Numbered from the stretch's first letter, positions 44,410 through 58,647 are shown. The stretch: DNA of 64,000 nucleotides from Xenophilus azovorans DSM 13620 (GCF_000745855.1 NZ_KN050767.1:1-64000), one strand, 5' to 3'. A program made the numbers and translations. The notes: a model not told the origin generated them from the sequence alone.

Positions 44410-44772
44410 TCAGTGGGTGTCGCCGGCCCGCACCTGTCCGTTCAGCGCGGCGGGCTGTCCGAACACGTCGCGCAGGCGCTCGCCCGCGTCGGCGGCCACC
44501 AGTGCCGCCAGGCGCTCGTCGAAGCGGCGACGCAGGGTGTCGAGCGCATCGTCCGGCTGCGCCTGGGCCGCCTGCGCGGCCTGCATCAGGCGCTGGTATT
44601 CGTCGGTGGACAGGATCACGGCCTCGGGCTGGTCGTGGTTGGTGACCAGGACCCTGCCTTCGCGGCCGACGGTGCGCATCACGCCGCGCCAGCCGAGCTT
44701 TTTCACGTCGGACGCCGGGGTCCGGGTCAGTTGCGCGAATCGGCTGTCCAGTTGTCGCAGTGCATGGGCCAC
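44410..44772 (-). CDS. Phd/YefM-family antitoxin
   Basis: 120 aa. The N-terminal half has the Phd/YefM fold (DVKKLGWRGVMRTVGREGRVLVTNHDQPEAVILSTDEYQRL) that binds DNA and the toxin. A helical Ala/Gln-rich C-terminal extension follows, longer than in most family members. Start is GTG with AGGAG upstream. It precedes the zeta-like gene by four bases, forming a presumed toxin-antitoxin operon. Confidence 0.82.
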   Translation of the reverse strand: MAHALRQLDSRFAQLTRTPASDVKKLGWRGVMRTVGREGRVLVTNHDQPEAVILSTDEYQRLMQAAQAAQAQPDDALDTLRRRFDERLAALVAADAGERLRDVFGQPAALNGQVRAGDTH

Positions 44773-44805
44773 GAGAGCACTCCTGTGGGAAAGAACGAGG
44801 TTATT

Positions 44806-46707
<1,902 letters not shown>

Positions 46708-46864
46708 GGCTTCGGTGCTTTTTGTGGCGGCGTGAACGGCCCGCGCACCTCCCCAGCACGCGGGCCGCCATTGTCTCCGAAGCGGTCGCGGCGCGGTCTC
46801 CCCGGCAGCGTGAACGAAGCGGAGGCACGGATCTCGCTTTCATCGCCGATCGTCGCCAGGCACC

Positions 46865-46877
46865 CTTGTCTAGACAG
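46865..46877. promoter_or_regulatory. HutC operator, site 1
   Basis: CTTGTCTAGACAG contains the perfect 10-bp palindrome TGTCTAGACA. It matches the other two hut sites in the form YTTGT-TA-ACARG. It lies 200 bp before the binding-protein start and 90 bp upstream of site 2. Confidence 0.65.
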
Positions 46878-46954
46878 CTTTCGGTGCACGGAACCGCTTT
46901 CTCGCACCAGGGCGGGGCAAGCCGGTCTCTTGATTCAGTCTGTCTTCTCGGGTT

Positions 46955-46972
46955 AACCTGTATATACAGGTT
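46955..46972. promoter_or_regulatory. HutC operator, site 2
   Basis: AACCTGTATATACAGGTT is a perfect 18-bp palindrome, the strongest of the three hut sites. It lies 94 bp before the start of the binding-protein gene, where a repressor would block the operon promoter. Confidence 0.8.
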
Positions 46973-47065
46973 CACGGCGGCGACTAAAACTCGGCGCGTT
47001 GCTGGAATCCGGTCCTTCGGCGTCCAGCCGGCCGAACCCCTTTGAAACGCAACAGGAGAACCTTG

Positions 47066-47916
47066 ATGGTCAAGTCGGTGGGAAAAATCGCTTCGCTGAT
47101 CGCAGCAGTTGCATGGGCCGCAGGCATGGCGGCGAGTGCCAATGCGCAGGAAACCAAGATCGCCCTCGGCATGTCGGGCTGGACCGGCTTCGCGCCGCTC
47201 ACGCTCGCGGACAAGGCGGGCATCTTCAAGAAGAACGGCCTCGACGTCGAACTGCGCATGATTCCGCAGAAGGACCGCCACCTCGCGCTGGCCTCGCCGT
47301 GCGCAACGACGTGAAGAGCTTCGCCGACCTCAAGGGCAAGGCGATCGGCGTGAGCGCGCCCGGCACCGCGCCGTACTTCGGCCTCGCGTGGATGCTCAAC
47401 AAGAACGGCATGAGCATGAAGGACGTGAAGCTGGTCTCGCTCGAGCCGCAGCCCGCCGCGCAGGCCTTCGTCTCGGGCCAGAACGACGCCGCCATGACCT
47501 ACGAGCCGTATCTGTCGACCGTGCGCGCCAACCCGGCCGCCGGCAAGATCCTCGCGACCACGCTGGACTACCCGATGGTGATGGACACCGTCGGCTGCGC
47601 GCCGAAGTGGCTCAAGGCCAATCCGAAGGCGGCGAAGGCGCTGGCCGACTCGTACTTCGAGGCGGTGGAAATGATCAAGGCCGACCCCGCCAAGTCCCAC
47701 GAGATCATGGGCACGGCCGTGAAGCAGTCGGGCGAGCAGTTCGCGAAGTCGGCGGCCTACCTGCGCTGGTCCGACAAGGCCGCCAACCAGCAGTTCTTCG
47801 CGAAGGACCTCGTGCCTTTCATGAAGGACGCGCAGGCGATCCTGCTCGAGGCCGGCGTGATCCGCAAGGTGCCCGAAGACCTCAACGCCACCTTCGACAC
47901 CAGCTTCATCAAGTGA
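47066..47916 (+). pseudogene. histidine/amino-acid ABC transporter binding protein, frameshifted and internally deleted
   Basis: NMT1/SsuA-like periplasmic binding protein. The first 77 codons (signal peptide to MIPQKDRHLALAS) are in one frame, which then stops at 47314. The rest (GLAVRNDVKSFADLKGK to TSFIK, 205 codons) continues in another frame from 47290. At the junction the word GGCCTCG serves both frames, suggesting a deletion between two copies of it. About 40 residues normally found between these segments in relatives are missing. AGGAGAA precedes the ATG at 47066. Permease and ATPase genes downstream are intact. Either a real inactivating deletion or an assembly error. Confidence 0.82.
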
Positions 47917-48794
47917 TGAACGGCACCACCATGAGCGCCACGCCCGCCATGAACTCATCCGAGCCGGTGATCGCCGCCGGGCCCGCCGCTGTTGCCGCGG
48001 CGCCCCGCCGGCGCCGCGCCTTCGTTCCGCTGGAGCCCGTCGGCGCACAGGCGCGCTGGATGCTCGGCCTGGGCTTCTTCGTGGTCTTCGTGGTCGTGTG
48101 GGGCTTCTTCACGCTCGGCGGCTTCGTGTCGCCGACCTTCCTCGCCAGCCCGGTCACGATGGTCAAGGAAGGCATCAGCCTCTTCACCGAGTTCAACTTC
48201 CTGCACGACATCGGGATGACGGTGTGGCGCGTCTTCGGCGGCTTCGTGCTCGCCGCGGTCGTCGCCGTGCCGCTGGGCATCGCGATGGGCACCTGGAAGG
48301 GCGTCGAGGCCTTCTTCGAGCCCTTCGTCTCGTTCTGCCGCTACCTGCCGGCGTCGGCCTTCATCCCGCTGCTCATCCTCTGGGCCGGCATCGGCGAGGC
48401 GCAGAAGCTGCTGGTGATCTTCATCGGCTCGGTGTTCCAGATCACGCTGATGGTCGCCGTGACCGTCGGCAGCGCGCGCCGCGACCTGGTCGAGGCGGCC
48501 TGCACGCTGGGCGCCAGGAGCAGCGGCATCGTGATGCGCGTGCTGATCCCAGGCGCCGCGCCGGGCATCGCCGAGACGCTGCGGCTGGTGCTCGGCTGGG
48601 CCTGGACCTACGTGATCGTCGCGGAGCTGATCGGCTCGTCCTCGGGCATCGGCCACATGATCACCGACAGCCAGGCACTGCTGAACACCGGGCAGATCAT
48701 CTTCGGGATCATCGTCATCGGCGTGATCGGGCTCGTCTCCGACTTCGCCTTCAAGGCCGTCAACCGCCGCCTGTTCGCATGGAGCACGATCTGA
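47916..48794 (+). CDS. ABC transporter permease of the hut operon
   Basis: 292-aa inner-membrane permease of the SsuC/TauC-type (BPD_transp_1) family with about six helices. The EAA loop EAACTLGARSSGIVMRVLIPGAAPG contacts the ATPase. The start shares a TGATG with the binding-protein stop; an ATG five codons later is possible. Probably imports histidine or urocanate, as judged by position before hutC and hutH. Confidence 0.9.
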   Translation: MNGTTMSATPAMNSSEPVIAAGPAAVAAAPRRRRAFVPLEPVGAQARWMLGLGFFVVFVVVWGFFTLGGFVSPTFLASPVTMVKEGISLFTEFNFLHDIGMTVWRVFGGFVLAAVVAVPLGIAMGTWKGVEAFFEPFVSFCRYLPASAFIPLLILWAGIGEAQKLLVIFIGSVFQITLMVAVTVGSARRDLVEAACTLGARSSGIVMRVLIPGAAPGIAETLRLVLGWAWTYVIVAELIGSSSGIGHMITDSQALLNTGQIIFGIIVIGVIGLVSDFAFKAVNRRLFAWSTI

Positions 48795-49573
48795 TGAACC
48801 AGCTTTCCATCCGCGGCGTCTCGCGCACCTTCACCGGCGCGCGCGGCCAGAAGACGCAGGCGCTGCTGCCGATCGATTTCGAAGTGCGCGAGAACGACTT
48901 CGTCACCATCCTCGGCCCCTCGGGCTGCGGAAAATCCACGCTGCTGCGCATCGTCGCGGGCCTGGACTACCCGACCGAGGGCCGCGTGCTGCTCGACGGC
49001 CAGCCCATCGAGGGGCCGGGCGCGGACCGCGGCGTGGTGTTCCAGAGCTACACGCTCTTCCCGTGGCTCACCGTCGCGCAGAACATCCGCTTCGGCCTGC
49101 GCGAGCGCGGCATGCCCGAGACCGAGCAGAAGGAGCGCAGCGACTTCTTCATCGCCAAGGTGGGCCTGCGCGGCTTCGAGAACCATTTCCCCAAGCAGCT
49201 CTCGGGCGGCATGCAGCAGCGCACCGCGATCGCGCGGGCGCTCGCCAACGACCCCAAGATGCTGCTGCTCGACGAACCCTTCGGCGCCCTGGACAACCAG
49301 ACGCGCGTGCTGATGCAGGAACTGCTGCTCGGCATCTGGGAATCGGCGCGCAAGACGGTCCTGTTCGTGACGCACGACATCGACGAGGCCATCTTCATGG
49401 CCAACCGCGTGGCGGTGTTCAGCGCGCGTCCGGGCCGCATCAAGGCCGAGATCCCGGTGGACTTCCCGCATCCGCGCCACTACACGATCAAGACCTCGCC
49501 CGAGTTCATGGACATCAAGGCCCGCCTCACCGAAGAGATCCGCGCCGAATCCATGGCCGCCGCCGAGCACTGA
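48794..49573 (+). CDS. ABC transporter ATP-binding protein of the hut operon
   Basis: 259-aa ATPase of the SsuB/TauB type. Walker [10 protein letters not shown] near residue 43, signature [15 protein letters not shown] and Walker [12 protein letters not shown] are intact. Start overlaps the permease stop (TGATG). It energises import through the adjacent permease. Confidence 0.93.
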   Translation: MNQLSIRGVSRTFTGARGQKTQALLPIDFEVRENDFVTILGPSGCGKSTLLRIVAGLDYPTEGRVLLDGQPIEGPGADRGVVFQSYTLFPWLTVAQNIRFGLRERGMPETEQKERSDFFIAKVGLRGFENHFPKQLSGGMQQRTAIARALANDPKMLLLDEPFGALDNQTRVLMQELLLGIWESARKTVLFVTHDIDEAIFMANRVAVFSARPGRIKAEIPVDFPHPRHYTIKTSPEFMDIKARLTEEIRAESMAAAEH

Positions 49574-49598
49574 GCCCCTCTTCACATCCGAAAGAACC

Positions 49599-50390
49599 AT
49601 GAGCGCCACCCCCCTTCGCAAGACCGCCGAGGCACGCACGACGGCCCCTGCCGCGAACTCGGCCATGCCTGCGATGGCGCTCTACGAGCAGATCAAGGCG
49701 TTCATCACCCACAAGATCCGGGACGGCTCATGGGTCGCGGGGCACCGCCTGCCGTCGGAAAGCGAGTTGGTCGCGCAGTTCGGCGTGGCGCGCATGACGG
49801 TCAATCGCGCGCTGCGCGATCTGGTGGAGCAGGGCCGCATCGTGCGCGTGGCCGGCGTCGGCAGCTTCGTGGCCGAGGACAAGCCGCAGTCCACCCTGCT
49901 GCAGATCGCCAACATCGCCAGCGAGATCCGCGCGCGCGGCCACGACTACCGCTGCGAATTTCTGGTGGCCGAACGCATCGCGGCCTCGCCCGACGTCGCG
50001 GCGTGGCTCGACCTGCGGCCGGGCGAATCGGCCTTCCACACCGTGTGCCTGCACCTCGAGAACGACGTGCCGGTGCAACTGGAAGACCGCTACGTCAACC
50101 CGCGCGTGGTGCCCGACTTCCTGGAGCAGGACTTCTCGACCATCCCGCCCAGCGAATACCTCGTGCGCAACGTGCCCTTCGACCAGATCGAGCATGTGGT
50201 CGACGCCGTGCTGCCGACGGCCGAGCAGGCCGAACGCCTCGACATGCCGCCGACCGACCCCTGCCTGCTGCTCACGCGCCGCACCTGGACGCGCACCGTG
50301 CCGGTGACGATGGTGCGCTGCCTGCACCCCGCCTCGCGCTACCGGCTCGGCAGCCGGTTCCGCGCCGACGGCAAGCCCAGCATCGGCTGA
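49599..50390 (+). CDS. hutC: histidine utilisation repressor HutC
   Basis: 263-aa GntR-family repressor. After a short Ala-rich leader, the winged helix occupies about residues 28-95 ([31 protein letters not shown]) and a UTRA urocanate-sensing domain covers about 110-255 ([24 protein letters not shown]). Located between the importer and hutH, and matched by three palindromic operators. Identification as HutC is supported by both sequence and context. Confidence 0.95.
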   Translation: MSATPLRKTAEARTTAPAANSAMPAMALYEQIKAFITHKIRDGSWVAGHRLPSESELVAQFGVARMTVNRALRDLVEQGRIVRVAGVGSFVAEDKPQSTLLQIANIASEIRARGHDYRCEFLVAERIAASPDVAAWLDLRPGESAFHTVCLHLENDVPVQLEDRYVNPRVVPDFLEQDFSTIPPSEYLVRNVPFDQIEHVVDAVLPTAEQAERLDMPPTDPCLLLTRRTWTRTVPVTMVRCLHPASRYRLGSRFRADGKPSIG

Positions 50391-50428
50391 CGCCCGCGAC
50401 GCCCGCCAGCCGTCTCTTGACGCCCCTA

Positions 50429-50442
50429 CTTGTATAGACAGG
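50429..50442. promoter_or_regulatory. HutC operator, site 3, overlapping the hutH ribosome site
   Basis: CTTGTATAGACAGG carries the near-palindrome TGTATAGACA and ends in the AGGA that serves as hutH ribosome site. Repressor bound here would block an internal promoter or transcription into hutH, giving separate control of the enzyme genes. Confidence 0.7.
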
Positions 50443-50448
50443 ATCTTC

Positions 50449-51999
50449 ATGGCCAACGCTTTTTCCACCCACGCGCCCATCGTGCTGATGCCGGGCGACG
50501 TCGACCTCGCGACGCTGCGCCGCGTGCATGCCGGCGGCGTCCAGCTCGCGCTCGACCCCGCGGCGCGCGCAGGGCTCGCCGCCGCGCAGGCCACGGTCCG
50601 CCGGATCGTCGAGGCCGGCGCCGTGGTCTACGGCATCAACACCGGCTTCGGCAAGCTGGCGCAGACCATCATCCCGGCCGAACGCCTCGCCGAGTTGCAG
50701 CGCAACCTGGTGCTGTCGCACAGCGCCGGCACCGGCGAGCCGCTCGACGCCGGCGTGGTGCGCCTGGTGCTCGCGACCAAGGCCGTGAGCCTGGCGCGCG
50801 GCCACTCGGGCGTACGGCCCGAGATCGTCGATGCGCTGCTGGCGCTCGGCAATGCGGGCCTGCTGCCGCGCATCCCGTCGAAGGGCTCGGTCGGCGCCTC
50901 GGGCGACCTCGCGCCGCTGGCGCACCTGGCCTGCGTGCTGATCGGCGAAGGCGAAGTCACCACGCCGCAGGGCGAAGTGATCGGCGGCGCCGAAGCGCTC
51001 GGGCGCATCGGCTTCGCGCCCTTCGTGCTCGGCCCCAAGGAAGGGCTCGCGCTGCTCAACGGCACGCAGGTGTCGACCGCGCTCGCGCTCGCGGGCCTCT
51101 TCGGCGCCGAGGACGTGTTCGCCGCCGCTCTGATGGCCGGCGCCCTCTCGCTGGAGGCGATCCAGGGCTCGATCAAGCCCTTCGACGCCCGCATCCATGC
51201 CGCGCGCGGCCAGCCCGGCCAGATCGCCGTCGCCGCCGCCATGCGCGCGCTGCTCGAAGGCAGCCGGATCGTGGACTCGCACGCCGACTGCGGCCGCGTG
51301 CAGGACCCGTACTCCATCCGCTGCGTGCCGCAGGTGATGGGCGCCTGCCTCGACAACCTTGCGCATGCGGCGCGCGTGCTGCGCACCGAGGCCAATGCCG
51401 CGTCGGACAACCCGCTGGTGTTCGACAACGGCGACGTGATCTCGGGCGGCAACTTCCACGCCGAGCCGGTGGCCTTCGCGGCCGACATCATCGCGCTGGC
51501 GGTGAGCGAGATCGGCGCGATCTCCGAGCGCCGCATGGCGCTGCTGCTCGACAGCGGCCTGTCGGGCCTGCCGCCCTTCCTCGTGCGCGACGGCGGCGTC
51601 AACTCCGGCTTCATGATCGCGCAGGTCACGGCCGCGGCGCTCGCGTCGGAGAACAAGTCGCTCGCGCATCCGGCCAGCGTCGACAGCCTGCCCACCTCCG
51701 CCAACCAGGAGGACCACGTCTCGATGGCGACCTTCGCCGGCCGCCGCCTCGCGGACATGGTGCAGAACACCGCCGTGGTGGTCGGCATCGAGGCGATGGC
51801 CGCCGCGCAGGGCATCGAACTCAAGCGCGGCCCGAAGTCGTCTGCGCTGCTCGAGACCGAGTTCGCCGCCATCCGCGAGCGCGTCGCCTTCATCGACCAG
51901 GACCGCTTCCTCGCGCCCTCCATCGAAGCCATGCGCGCCTGGGCGCGCCGCAGCGAATGGCCCGAGGCCGTGCGCTCGATGCTCCCCAGCCGCGCCTGA
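50449..51999 (+). CDS. hutH: histidine ammonia-lyase
   Basis: 516-aa enzyme converting histidine to trans-urocanate and ammonia, the first step of the pathway. The MIO cofactor triad Ala150-Ser151-Gly152 is present in [15 protein letters not shown], as is the tyrosine loop [12 protein letters not shown] near residue 62. Length is standard. Confidence 0.98.
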   Translation: MANAFSTHAPIVLMPGDVDLATLRRVHAGGVQLALDPAARAGLAAAQATVRRIVEAGAVVYGINTGFGKLAQTIIPAERLAELQRNLVLSHSAGTGEPLDAGVVRLVLATKAVSLARGHSGVRPEIVDALLALGNAGLLPRIPSKGSVGASGDLAPLAHLACVLIGEGEVTTPQGEVIGGAEALGRIGFAPFVLGPKEGLALLNGTQVSTALALAGLFGAEDVFAAALMAGALSLEAIQGSIKPFDARIHAARGQPGQIAVAAAMRALLEGSRIVDSHADCGRVQDPYSIRCVPQVMGACLDNLAHAARVLRTEANAASDNPLVFDNGDVISGGNFHAEPVAFAADIIALAVSEIGAISERRMALLLDSGLSGLPPFLVRDGGVNSGFMIAQVTAAALASENKSLAHPASVDSLPTSANQEDHVSMATFAGRRLADMVQNTAVVVGIEAMAAAQGIELKRGPKSSALLETEFAAIRERVAFIDQDRFLAPSIEAMRAWARRSEWPEAVRSMLPSRA

Positions 52000-52037
52000 T
52001 CCCACGCACCCGCTCCGTCACACGAAAGGACACCGCC

Positions 52038-53759
<1,722 letters not shown>

Positions 53760-53777
53760 GCGATCCGGGCACACACC

Positions 53778-55034
53778 ATGCGCATGGCCCCGCTTCCCTC
53801 GGCCGACGGCGTCTGGGACCGCCTGCGGCTGGCCCCGGGCGCGCTCGCGGATGGCGATGACATCGCAGGCGAAGCCGCCCTGGTCGTCGCCGAAGGCGCG
53901 ATCCGCTGGATCGGCGAAAGCGCCCGCCTGCCCGCCGCCTTCGCCGGCCTGCCGCGCTTCGACGGCGGCGGCGCGCTCGTCACGCCGGGCCTGGTCGACT
54001 GCCACACGCACCTGGTCTACGGCGGCCAGCGCGCCAACGAGTTCGCGATGCGCCTCGCGGGCGCCACCTACGAGGAGGTCGCGCAGGCCGGCGGCGGCAT
54101 CGTCTCGTCGGTGCGCGCCACGCGCGACGCCGACGAGGACACGCTCTACGCGCAGTCTGCCGCGCGCCTCGAACAGCTTCTGGCCGACGGCGTCTGCGCC
54201 ATCGAAATCAAGTCCGGCTACGGCCTCGCGCTCGAACACGAGCGCAAGCAGCTGCGCGTCGCGCGCCGGCTCGGCAGGGACTACGGCGTCACGGTGCGCA
54301 CCAGCTTCCTCGGCGCGCACGCGCTGCCGCCCGAATACGCGGGCCGCAGCGGCGACTACATCGACCGCGTGTGCCGCGAGATGATGCCGGCGCTCGCTGC
54401 CGAAGGCCTCGTCGATGCGGTGGACGTGTTCTGCGAGCGCATCGCCTTCTCGCTGGAGGAGACGGAGCGCGTGTTCAAGGCCGCGCAGGCGCTGGGCCTG
54501 CCGGTCAAGCTGCACGCGGAACAGCTCTCCGACATGGGCGGCGCCGCGCTCGCGGCGCGCTACGGCGCGCTGTCGTGCGACCACATCGAGCATCTCTCGG
54601 CCGAGGGCATCGCCGCGATGCGCGAGGCCGGCACCGTCGCCGTGCTGCTGCCCGGCGCCTACTACACGCTGCGCGACACGCACCTGCCGCCCATCGAGGC
54701 ACTGCGCGCCGCCGGCGTGCCGATGGCGGTCTCTACCGACCACAACCCCGGCACCTCGCCCGCGCTGAGCCTGCTGCTGATGGCCAACATGGCCTGCACG
54801 CTGTTCCGGCTGACCGTGCCGGAAGCGCTGGCCGGCATCACGCGCCACGCGGCGCGCGCGCTGGGCCTGCAGGACACGCATGGCGCGCTCGGCGTCGGCC
54901 GGCCCGCCGACTTCGTGCTCTGGCTCGTGCGCGACGCGGCCGAGCTGGCCTACTGGTTCGGCCAGCAGCCGCGGCGCACCATCGTCCGGCAAGGGCGCAT
55001 CGCGTCCGGGCCGCTGGAGAAGCCAATTGCCTGA
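53778..55034 (+). CDS. hutI: imidazolonepropionase
   Basis: 418-aa amidohydrolase cleaving imidazolonepropionate to N-formimidoyl-glutamate. The metal site [16 protein letters not shown], the [10 protein letters not shown] loop, KLHAEQLSD and the [10 protein letters not shown] segment fit the family. It overlaps the TTG start of hutF by eight bases. Confidence 0.97.
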   Translation: MRMAPLPSADGVWDRLRLAPGALADGDDIAGEAALVVAEGAIRWIGESARLPAAFAGLPRFDGGGALVTPGLVDCHTHLVYGGQRANEFAMRLAGATYEEVAQAGGGIVSSVRATRDADEDTLYAQSAARLEQLLADGVCAIEIKSGYGLALEHERKQLRVARRLGRDYGVTVRTSFLGAHALPPEYAGRSGDYIDRVCREMMPALAAEGLVDAVDVFCERIAFSLEETERVFKAAQALGLPVKLHAEQLSDMGGAALAARYGALSCDHIEHLSAEGIAAMREAGTVAVLLPGAYYTLRDTHLPPIEALRAAGVPMAVSTDHNPGTSPALSLLLMANMACTLFRLTVPEALAGITRHAARALGLQDTHGALGVGRPADFVLWLVRDAAELAYWFGQQPRRTIVRQGRIASGPLEKPIA

Positions 55035-56433
55035 TCCCGTCTCCCCGTCGGCCGGCAGCCTGTTCGCCTCGGATGCCCTGCTGCCCGCCGGCTGGGCGCG
55101 CGACGTCCTGATCGAATGGGATGCGGCCGGCCGGCTCACGGCCGTGACGCCCGGCAGCCAACCAGCAAGCGGCACGCCGCGTGCCGCGGGGCCGGTGCTG
55201 CCCGGCATGCCGAACCTGCATTCGCACGCCTTCCAGCGCGCCTTCGGCGGGCTCACCGAATTCCGCGGCGCGGCGCAGGACAGCTTCTGGAGCTGGCGCA
55301 CGCTGATGTACCGCTTCGCTTCGAGGATCTCGCCCGGGCAGCTCGAAGCGATCGCGACCTGGCTCTATGTCGAAATGCTCGAAGCCGGCTACACCTCGGT
55401 CTGCGAGTTCCACTACCTGCACCACGATGCCGACGGCAGGCCGTACGCCGGCGACGCCGAGCTGTCGCTGGCGCTGCTGCGCGCGGCCGGGCGCGCGGGC
55501 ATCGGGCTGACGCTGCTGCCGGTGCTCTACCAGACCAGCGGCTTCGGCGGCGCCGCGCCGGGCGAAGGCCAGCGCCGCTTCATCCGGTCGACCGAATCGA
55601 TGCTGAGGCTGCTGGAGCGCCTGCGCCCCGCCTGCGAGGCGCAGGGCGCGCGCCTGGGCCTTGCGCCGCATTCGCTGCGCGCGGTGCCGCCGGATGCGCT
55701 GCGCGACGCATTGGCGGGGCTCGACGCGATCGATCCGTCGGCGCCGGTCCACATCCACATCGCCGAGCAGACGGCCGAGGTCGATGCCTGCCTCGCATGG
55801 AGCGGCCAGCGGCCCGTCGCATGGCTGCTCGACCACGCGCCGGTCGATGCACGCTGGTGCCTGGTCCATGCCACGCACATGGATGCCGACGAGTACCGGC
55901 GCGCGGCGGCCAGCGGCGCGGTGGCGGGCCTGTGCCCGACCACCGAGGCCAATCTCGGCGACGGCATCTTCGACTTCGATGCATGGCGCGCCGCGGACGG
56001 CCGCTGGGGATTGGGCTCCGACAGCCATGCCTGCGTGAATGCGGCCGAGGAACTGATGATGCTGGAGTACGGCCAGCGTCTCGCCACGCGCCGGCGCAAC
56101 GTGGGCGCCGACGCCGCCCACCGCGAGGTCGCGACCGCGCTGACGCTCGCGGCGGTGCAGGGCGGCACGCAGGCCGCGGGCCGCGCCGTCGGCGGGCTGG
56201 CGATGGGCCAGCAAGCCGACTTCGTCGTCCTCGATGCGTCGCACGTCGCGCTGCAGGGGCTTGCCGCGCCGGCAATGCTGTCGTCGCATGTGTTCGCCAG
56301 CCATCGCACCTCCGCGCTCGATGCGGTGGTCGCCGCGGGGCAGCCGCGCGTGGCGGCCGCCCGCCACCCCTTGCACCACGAGGCGTCCGCCGCCTTCGTC
56401 GCCGCGCGCAGCCGGCTTCTCGCCGAGGATTGA
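55027..56433 (+). CDS. hutF: formimidoylglutamate deiminase
   Basis: 468-aa amidohydrolase converting N-formimidoyl-glutamate to N-formyl-glutamate and ammonia. HxH is in [13 protein letters not shown], the catalytic HxxE in [13 protein letters not shown], and the late aspartate in [11 protein letters not shown]. The start is taken as TTG at 55027, with GGAG eight bases before it; no ATG gives a full-length N-terminus. Together with hutG it defines the five-step hut pathway (deiminase plus deformylase) rather than direct formiminohydrolysis. Confidence 0.95.
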   Translation: MPDPVSPSAGSLFASDALLPAGWARDVLIEWDAAGRLTAVTPGSQPASGTPRAAGPVLPGMPNLHSHAFQRAFGGLTEFRGAAQDSFWSWRTLMYRFASRISPGQLEAIATWLYVEMLEAGYTSVCEFHYLHHDADGRPYAGDAELSLALLRAAGRAGIGLTLLPVLYQTSGFGGAAPGEGQRRFIRSTESMLRLLERLRPACEAQGARLGLAPHSLRAVPPDALRDALAGLDAIDPSAPVHIHIAEQTAEVDACLAWSGQRPVAWLLDHAPVDARWCLVHATHMDADEYRRAAASGAVAGLCPTTEANLGDGIFDFDAWRAADGRWGLGSDSHACVNAAEELMMLEYGQRLATRRRNVGADAAHREVATALTLAAVQGGTQAAGRAVGGLAMGQQADFVVLDASHVALQGLAAPAMLSSHVFASHRTSALDAVVAAGQPRVAAARHPLHHEASAAFVAARSRLLAED

Positions 56434-56437
56434 TCCC

Positions 56438-57262
56438 ATGCCCTTCACCACCACCGAACCGCCCTTCCGCTTCCGTCGCGGCACGCGGCCCCTGCTGATC
56501 TCGATGCCGCACGTCGGCACCCATGTGCCGCCGCAGCTCGCGGCACGGCTGACCGACGAGGCGCGGCAGGTGCCCGACACCGACTGGCATCTCGAACGCC
56601 TCTACGACTTCGCGGACGAACTGGGTGCCTCGGTGCTGGTCGCGACCCACTCGCGCTACGTGATCGACCTCAACCGGCCGCCGGACGGCGCGAGCCTGTA
56701 CCCGGGGCAGAGCGTCACCGGCCTGTGCCCGGTCGACACCTTCGACGACACGCCCCTCTATGCCGGCGGCGCCGGCGCCGGCCCCGACGACGCCGAGATC
56801 GCCGCGCGCCGCGAAACGGTCTGGCGGCCCTATCACCGGCAGCTCGCCGACGAGCTGGCGCGCCTGAAGGCGCAGCATGGCGTGGCGGCGCTGTGGGACG
56901 CGCATTCGATCCGCTCGGTGCTGCCGCGCTTCTTCGAAGGCAGGCTGCCCGACCTGAACCTCGGCACCGCCCAGGGCGCGAGCTGCGACCCCGCGCTCGC
57001 GCAGGCGCTGCTCGGCATCGCGAAGGAGGCGGACGGATTCACCAGCGTGCTCAACGGCCGCTTCACCGGCGGCTACATCACGCGCCACCACGGCCAGCCC
57101 GCGCAGGGCGTGCACGCGGTGCAGCTCGAGATGACGCAGTGCAGCTACATGCAGGAAGCGCTGCCCTTCGACTACCTGCCGGCGCTCGCGGCGCGCGTCC
57201 AGCCGCACCTGCGGCGCATGCTCGAGGCGGTGCTGCGGTTCGTCGAATCGCGCAAGGGCTGA
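56438..57262 (+). CDS. hutG: N-formylglutamate deformylase
   Basis: 274-aa hydrolase releasing formate and glutamate, the last hut step. Family motifs: SMPHVGTHVP, YVIDLNRPPDG, LWDAHSIRS and GYITRHHGQP. It starts four bases after hutF and is followed after five bases by the FAD oxidase gene. Confidence 0.96.
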   Translation: MPFTTTEPPFRFRRGTRPLLISMPHVGTHVPPQLAARLTDEARQVPDTDWHLERLYDFADELGASVLVATHSRYVIDLNRPPDGASLYPGQSVTGLCPVDTFDDTPLYAGGAGAGPDDAEIAARRETVWRPYHRQLADELARLKAQHGVAALWDAHSIRSVLPRFFEGRLPDLNLGTAQGASCDPALAQALLGIAKEADGFTSVLNGRFTGGYITRHHGQPAQGVHAVQLEMTQCSYMQEALPFDYLPALAARVQPHLRRMLEAVLRFVESRKG

Positions 57263-57267
57263 GACGC

Positions 57268-58647
57268 GTGGAGGTCATCGACGCCATCGCCCGCGCGATC
57301 GGTCCCGACCGCGTGCAGACCGGCGACGCGATCCCGGCGCGCCACCGGACCGACTGGAGCGGCGCCGCGCCCGTGCAGCCGCTCGCGCTGGTGCGGCCGC
57401 GCTCGACGGAAGAGGTCTCGGCCGTTCTTCGCCTGTGCAGCGCGCATCGCGTGCCGGTGGTGCCGCAGGGGGGCCTCACCGGCCTCGCGGGCGCGGCCGT
57501 GCCCGGCGCCGATGCGATCGCGCTGTCGCTCGACCGCATGAACGCCGTCGAATCGCTGGACGCGGCCGCGGCCACCCTCACGGTGCAGGCGGGCGCCACG
57601 CTGGAGGCGGTGCAGCAGGCCGCCACCGCGCACGGCCTGCAGTTCGGCGTCGACCTCGGCGCGCGCGGGTCCTGCCAGATCGGCGGCAACCTCGCGACCA
57701 ATGCCGGCGGCAACGGCGTGCTGCAGTTCGGGATGATGCGCGAGCAGACGCTGGGCCTCGAAGTCGTGCTGGCCGACGGCAGCGTGCTGCCGATGCTTCG
57801 GCCCATGATCAAGAACAACACGGGCTACGACCTCAAGCAGCTGTTCATCGGCGCCGAAGGCACGCTCGGCGTGATCACGCGCGCGGTGCTGCGCCTGCAT
57901 CCGGCACCCCGGGCACGGGCGGCCGCATGGGTGGCGCTTCCCGATTTCGATGCGGCGCCGGCGCTGCTCGGGCGGCTCCAGGCGCACTTTCCCGGCGCCG
58001 TCGCCGCCTTCGAGCTGATGTGGCGCGACTTCGTCGAGACCTCGCTGCGGTGGCAGAAGCTGCGCGAGCCTTTCGAGGCGGCGCACCCCTTCGCCGCGCT
58101 GGTCGAAGTCGTCGGCCGCGACGAGGCTGCGCTGCGCGACGCGCTCGAAGATGTCCTGGGCAACGCGATGGCGGACGGCGTCGCCGCCGATGCGACCATC
58201 GCGCAATCGCAGTCCCAGGCGCAGGCGTTCTGGAAGATCCGCGAAGCGACGGCGGAGCTGCCGGTGCACATGCACCCGCCGATCAATCTCGACGTGAGCC
58301 TGCCGATGCGTGAGATCGGCCGCTTTGCGCAGGTCTGCCGCGCCGCCTTCGATGCGCGCTGGCCGGCGCACCATTCGCTGTTCTTCGGCCACGTGGGCGA
58401 CAGCAACCTGCACATCACCACCGACGGGCAATCGATCGGCGGCGAGGCGGACGAACTCGAGCGCATCGTCTATGCGCAGGTGGCCGCGTTCGGCGGCAGC
58501 ATCTCGGCCGAGCACGGCATCGGCCTGCACAAGAAGCCGTACCTCGGCGCGAGCCGCTCGCCCGCCGAACTGGCCGCCATGCGCGCCATCAGGCAGGCGC
58601 TCGATCCCCTTCGTCTTCTCAATCCCGGCAAGGTTTTCGACCTATGA
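57268..58647 (+). CDS. FAD-linked 2-hydroxyacid oxidase/dehydrogenase in the hut operon
   Basis: 459 aa of the GlcD/D-2-hydroxyacid dehydrogenase family. The N-terminal FAD_binding_4 domain holds PVVPQGGLTGLAGAAVPGAD and GGNLATNAGGNG. The C-terminal FAD-oxidase domain holds HSLFFGHVGDSNLHI and SAEHGIGLHKKPYL. Start is GTG at 57268, five bases after hutG. It is not a standard hut gene. Beside a HisC-like aminotransferase, a plausible substrate is D-imidazolelactate, which would give imidazolepyruvate; that is inference. Confidence 0.88.
   Translation: MEVIDAIARAIGPDRVQTGDAIPARHRTDWSGAAPVQPLALVRPRSTEEVSAVLRLCSAHRVPVVPQGGLTGLAGAAVPGADAIALSLDRMNAVESLDAAAATLTVQAGATLEAVQQAATAHGLQFGVDLGARGSCQIGGNLATNAGGNGVLQFGMMREQTLGLEVVLADGSVLPMLRPMIKNNTGYDLKQLFIGAEGTLGVITRAVLRLHPAPRARAAAWVALPDFDAAPALLGRLQAHFPGAVAAFELMWRDFVETSLRWQKLREPFEAAHPFAALVEVVGRDEAALRDALEDVLGNAMADGVAADATIAQSQSQAQAFWKIREATAELPVHMHPPINLDVSLPMREIGRFAQVCRAAFDARWPAHHSLFFGHVGDSNLHITTDGQSIGGEADELERIVYAQVAAFGGSISAEHGIGLHKKPYLGASRSPAELAAMRAIRQALDPLRLLNPGKVFDL

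Larger units (their letters stand above)
46708..47065 (+). other. 358-bp control region of the hut operon
   Basis: Separates recQ from the hut transporter genes. It holds two HutC-type palindromes (46865 and 46955), listed separately, and a ribosome site (AGGAGAA) before the binding-protein start. The promoter probably lies between the two palindromes, but I could not fix its hexamers. No coding frame is credible here. Confidence 0.6.

Noticed and set aside
47290-47314. Programmed frameshifting in the hut binding-protein gene
   Set aside because: No slippery heptamer or downstream pseudoknot is seen, and residues are missing at the junction, so a deletion explains it better.
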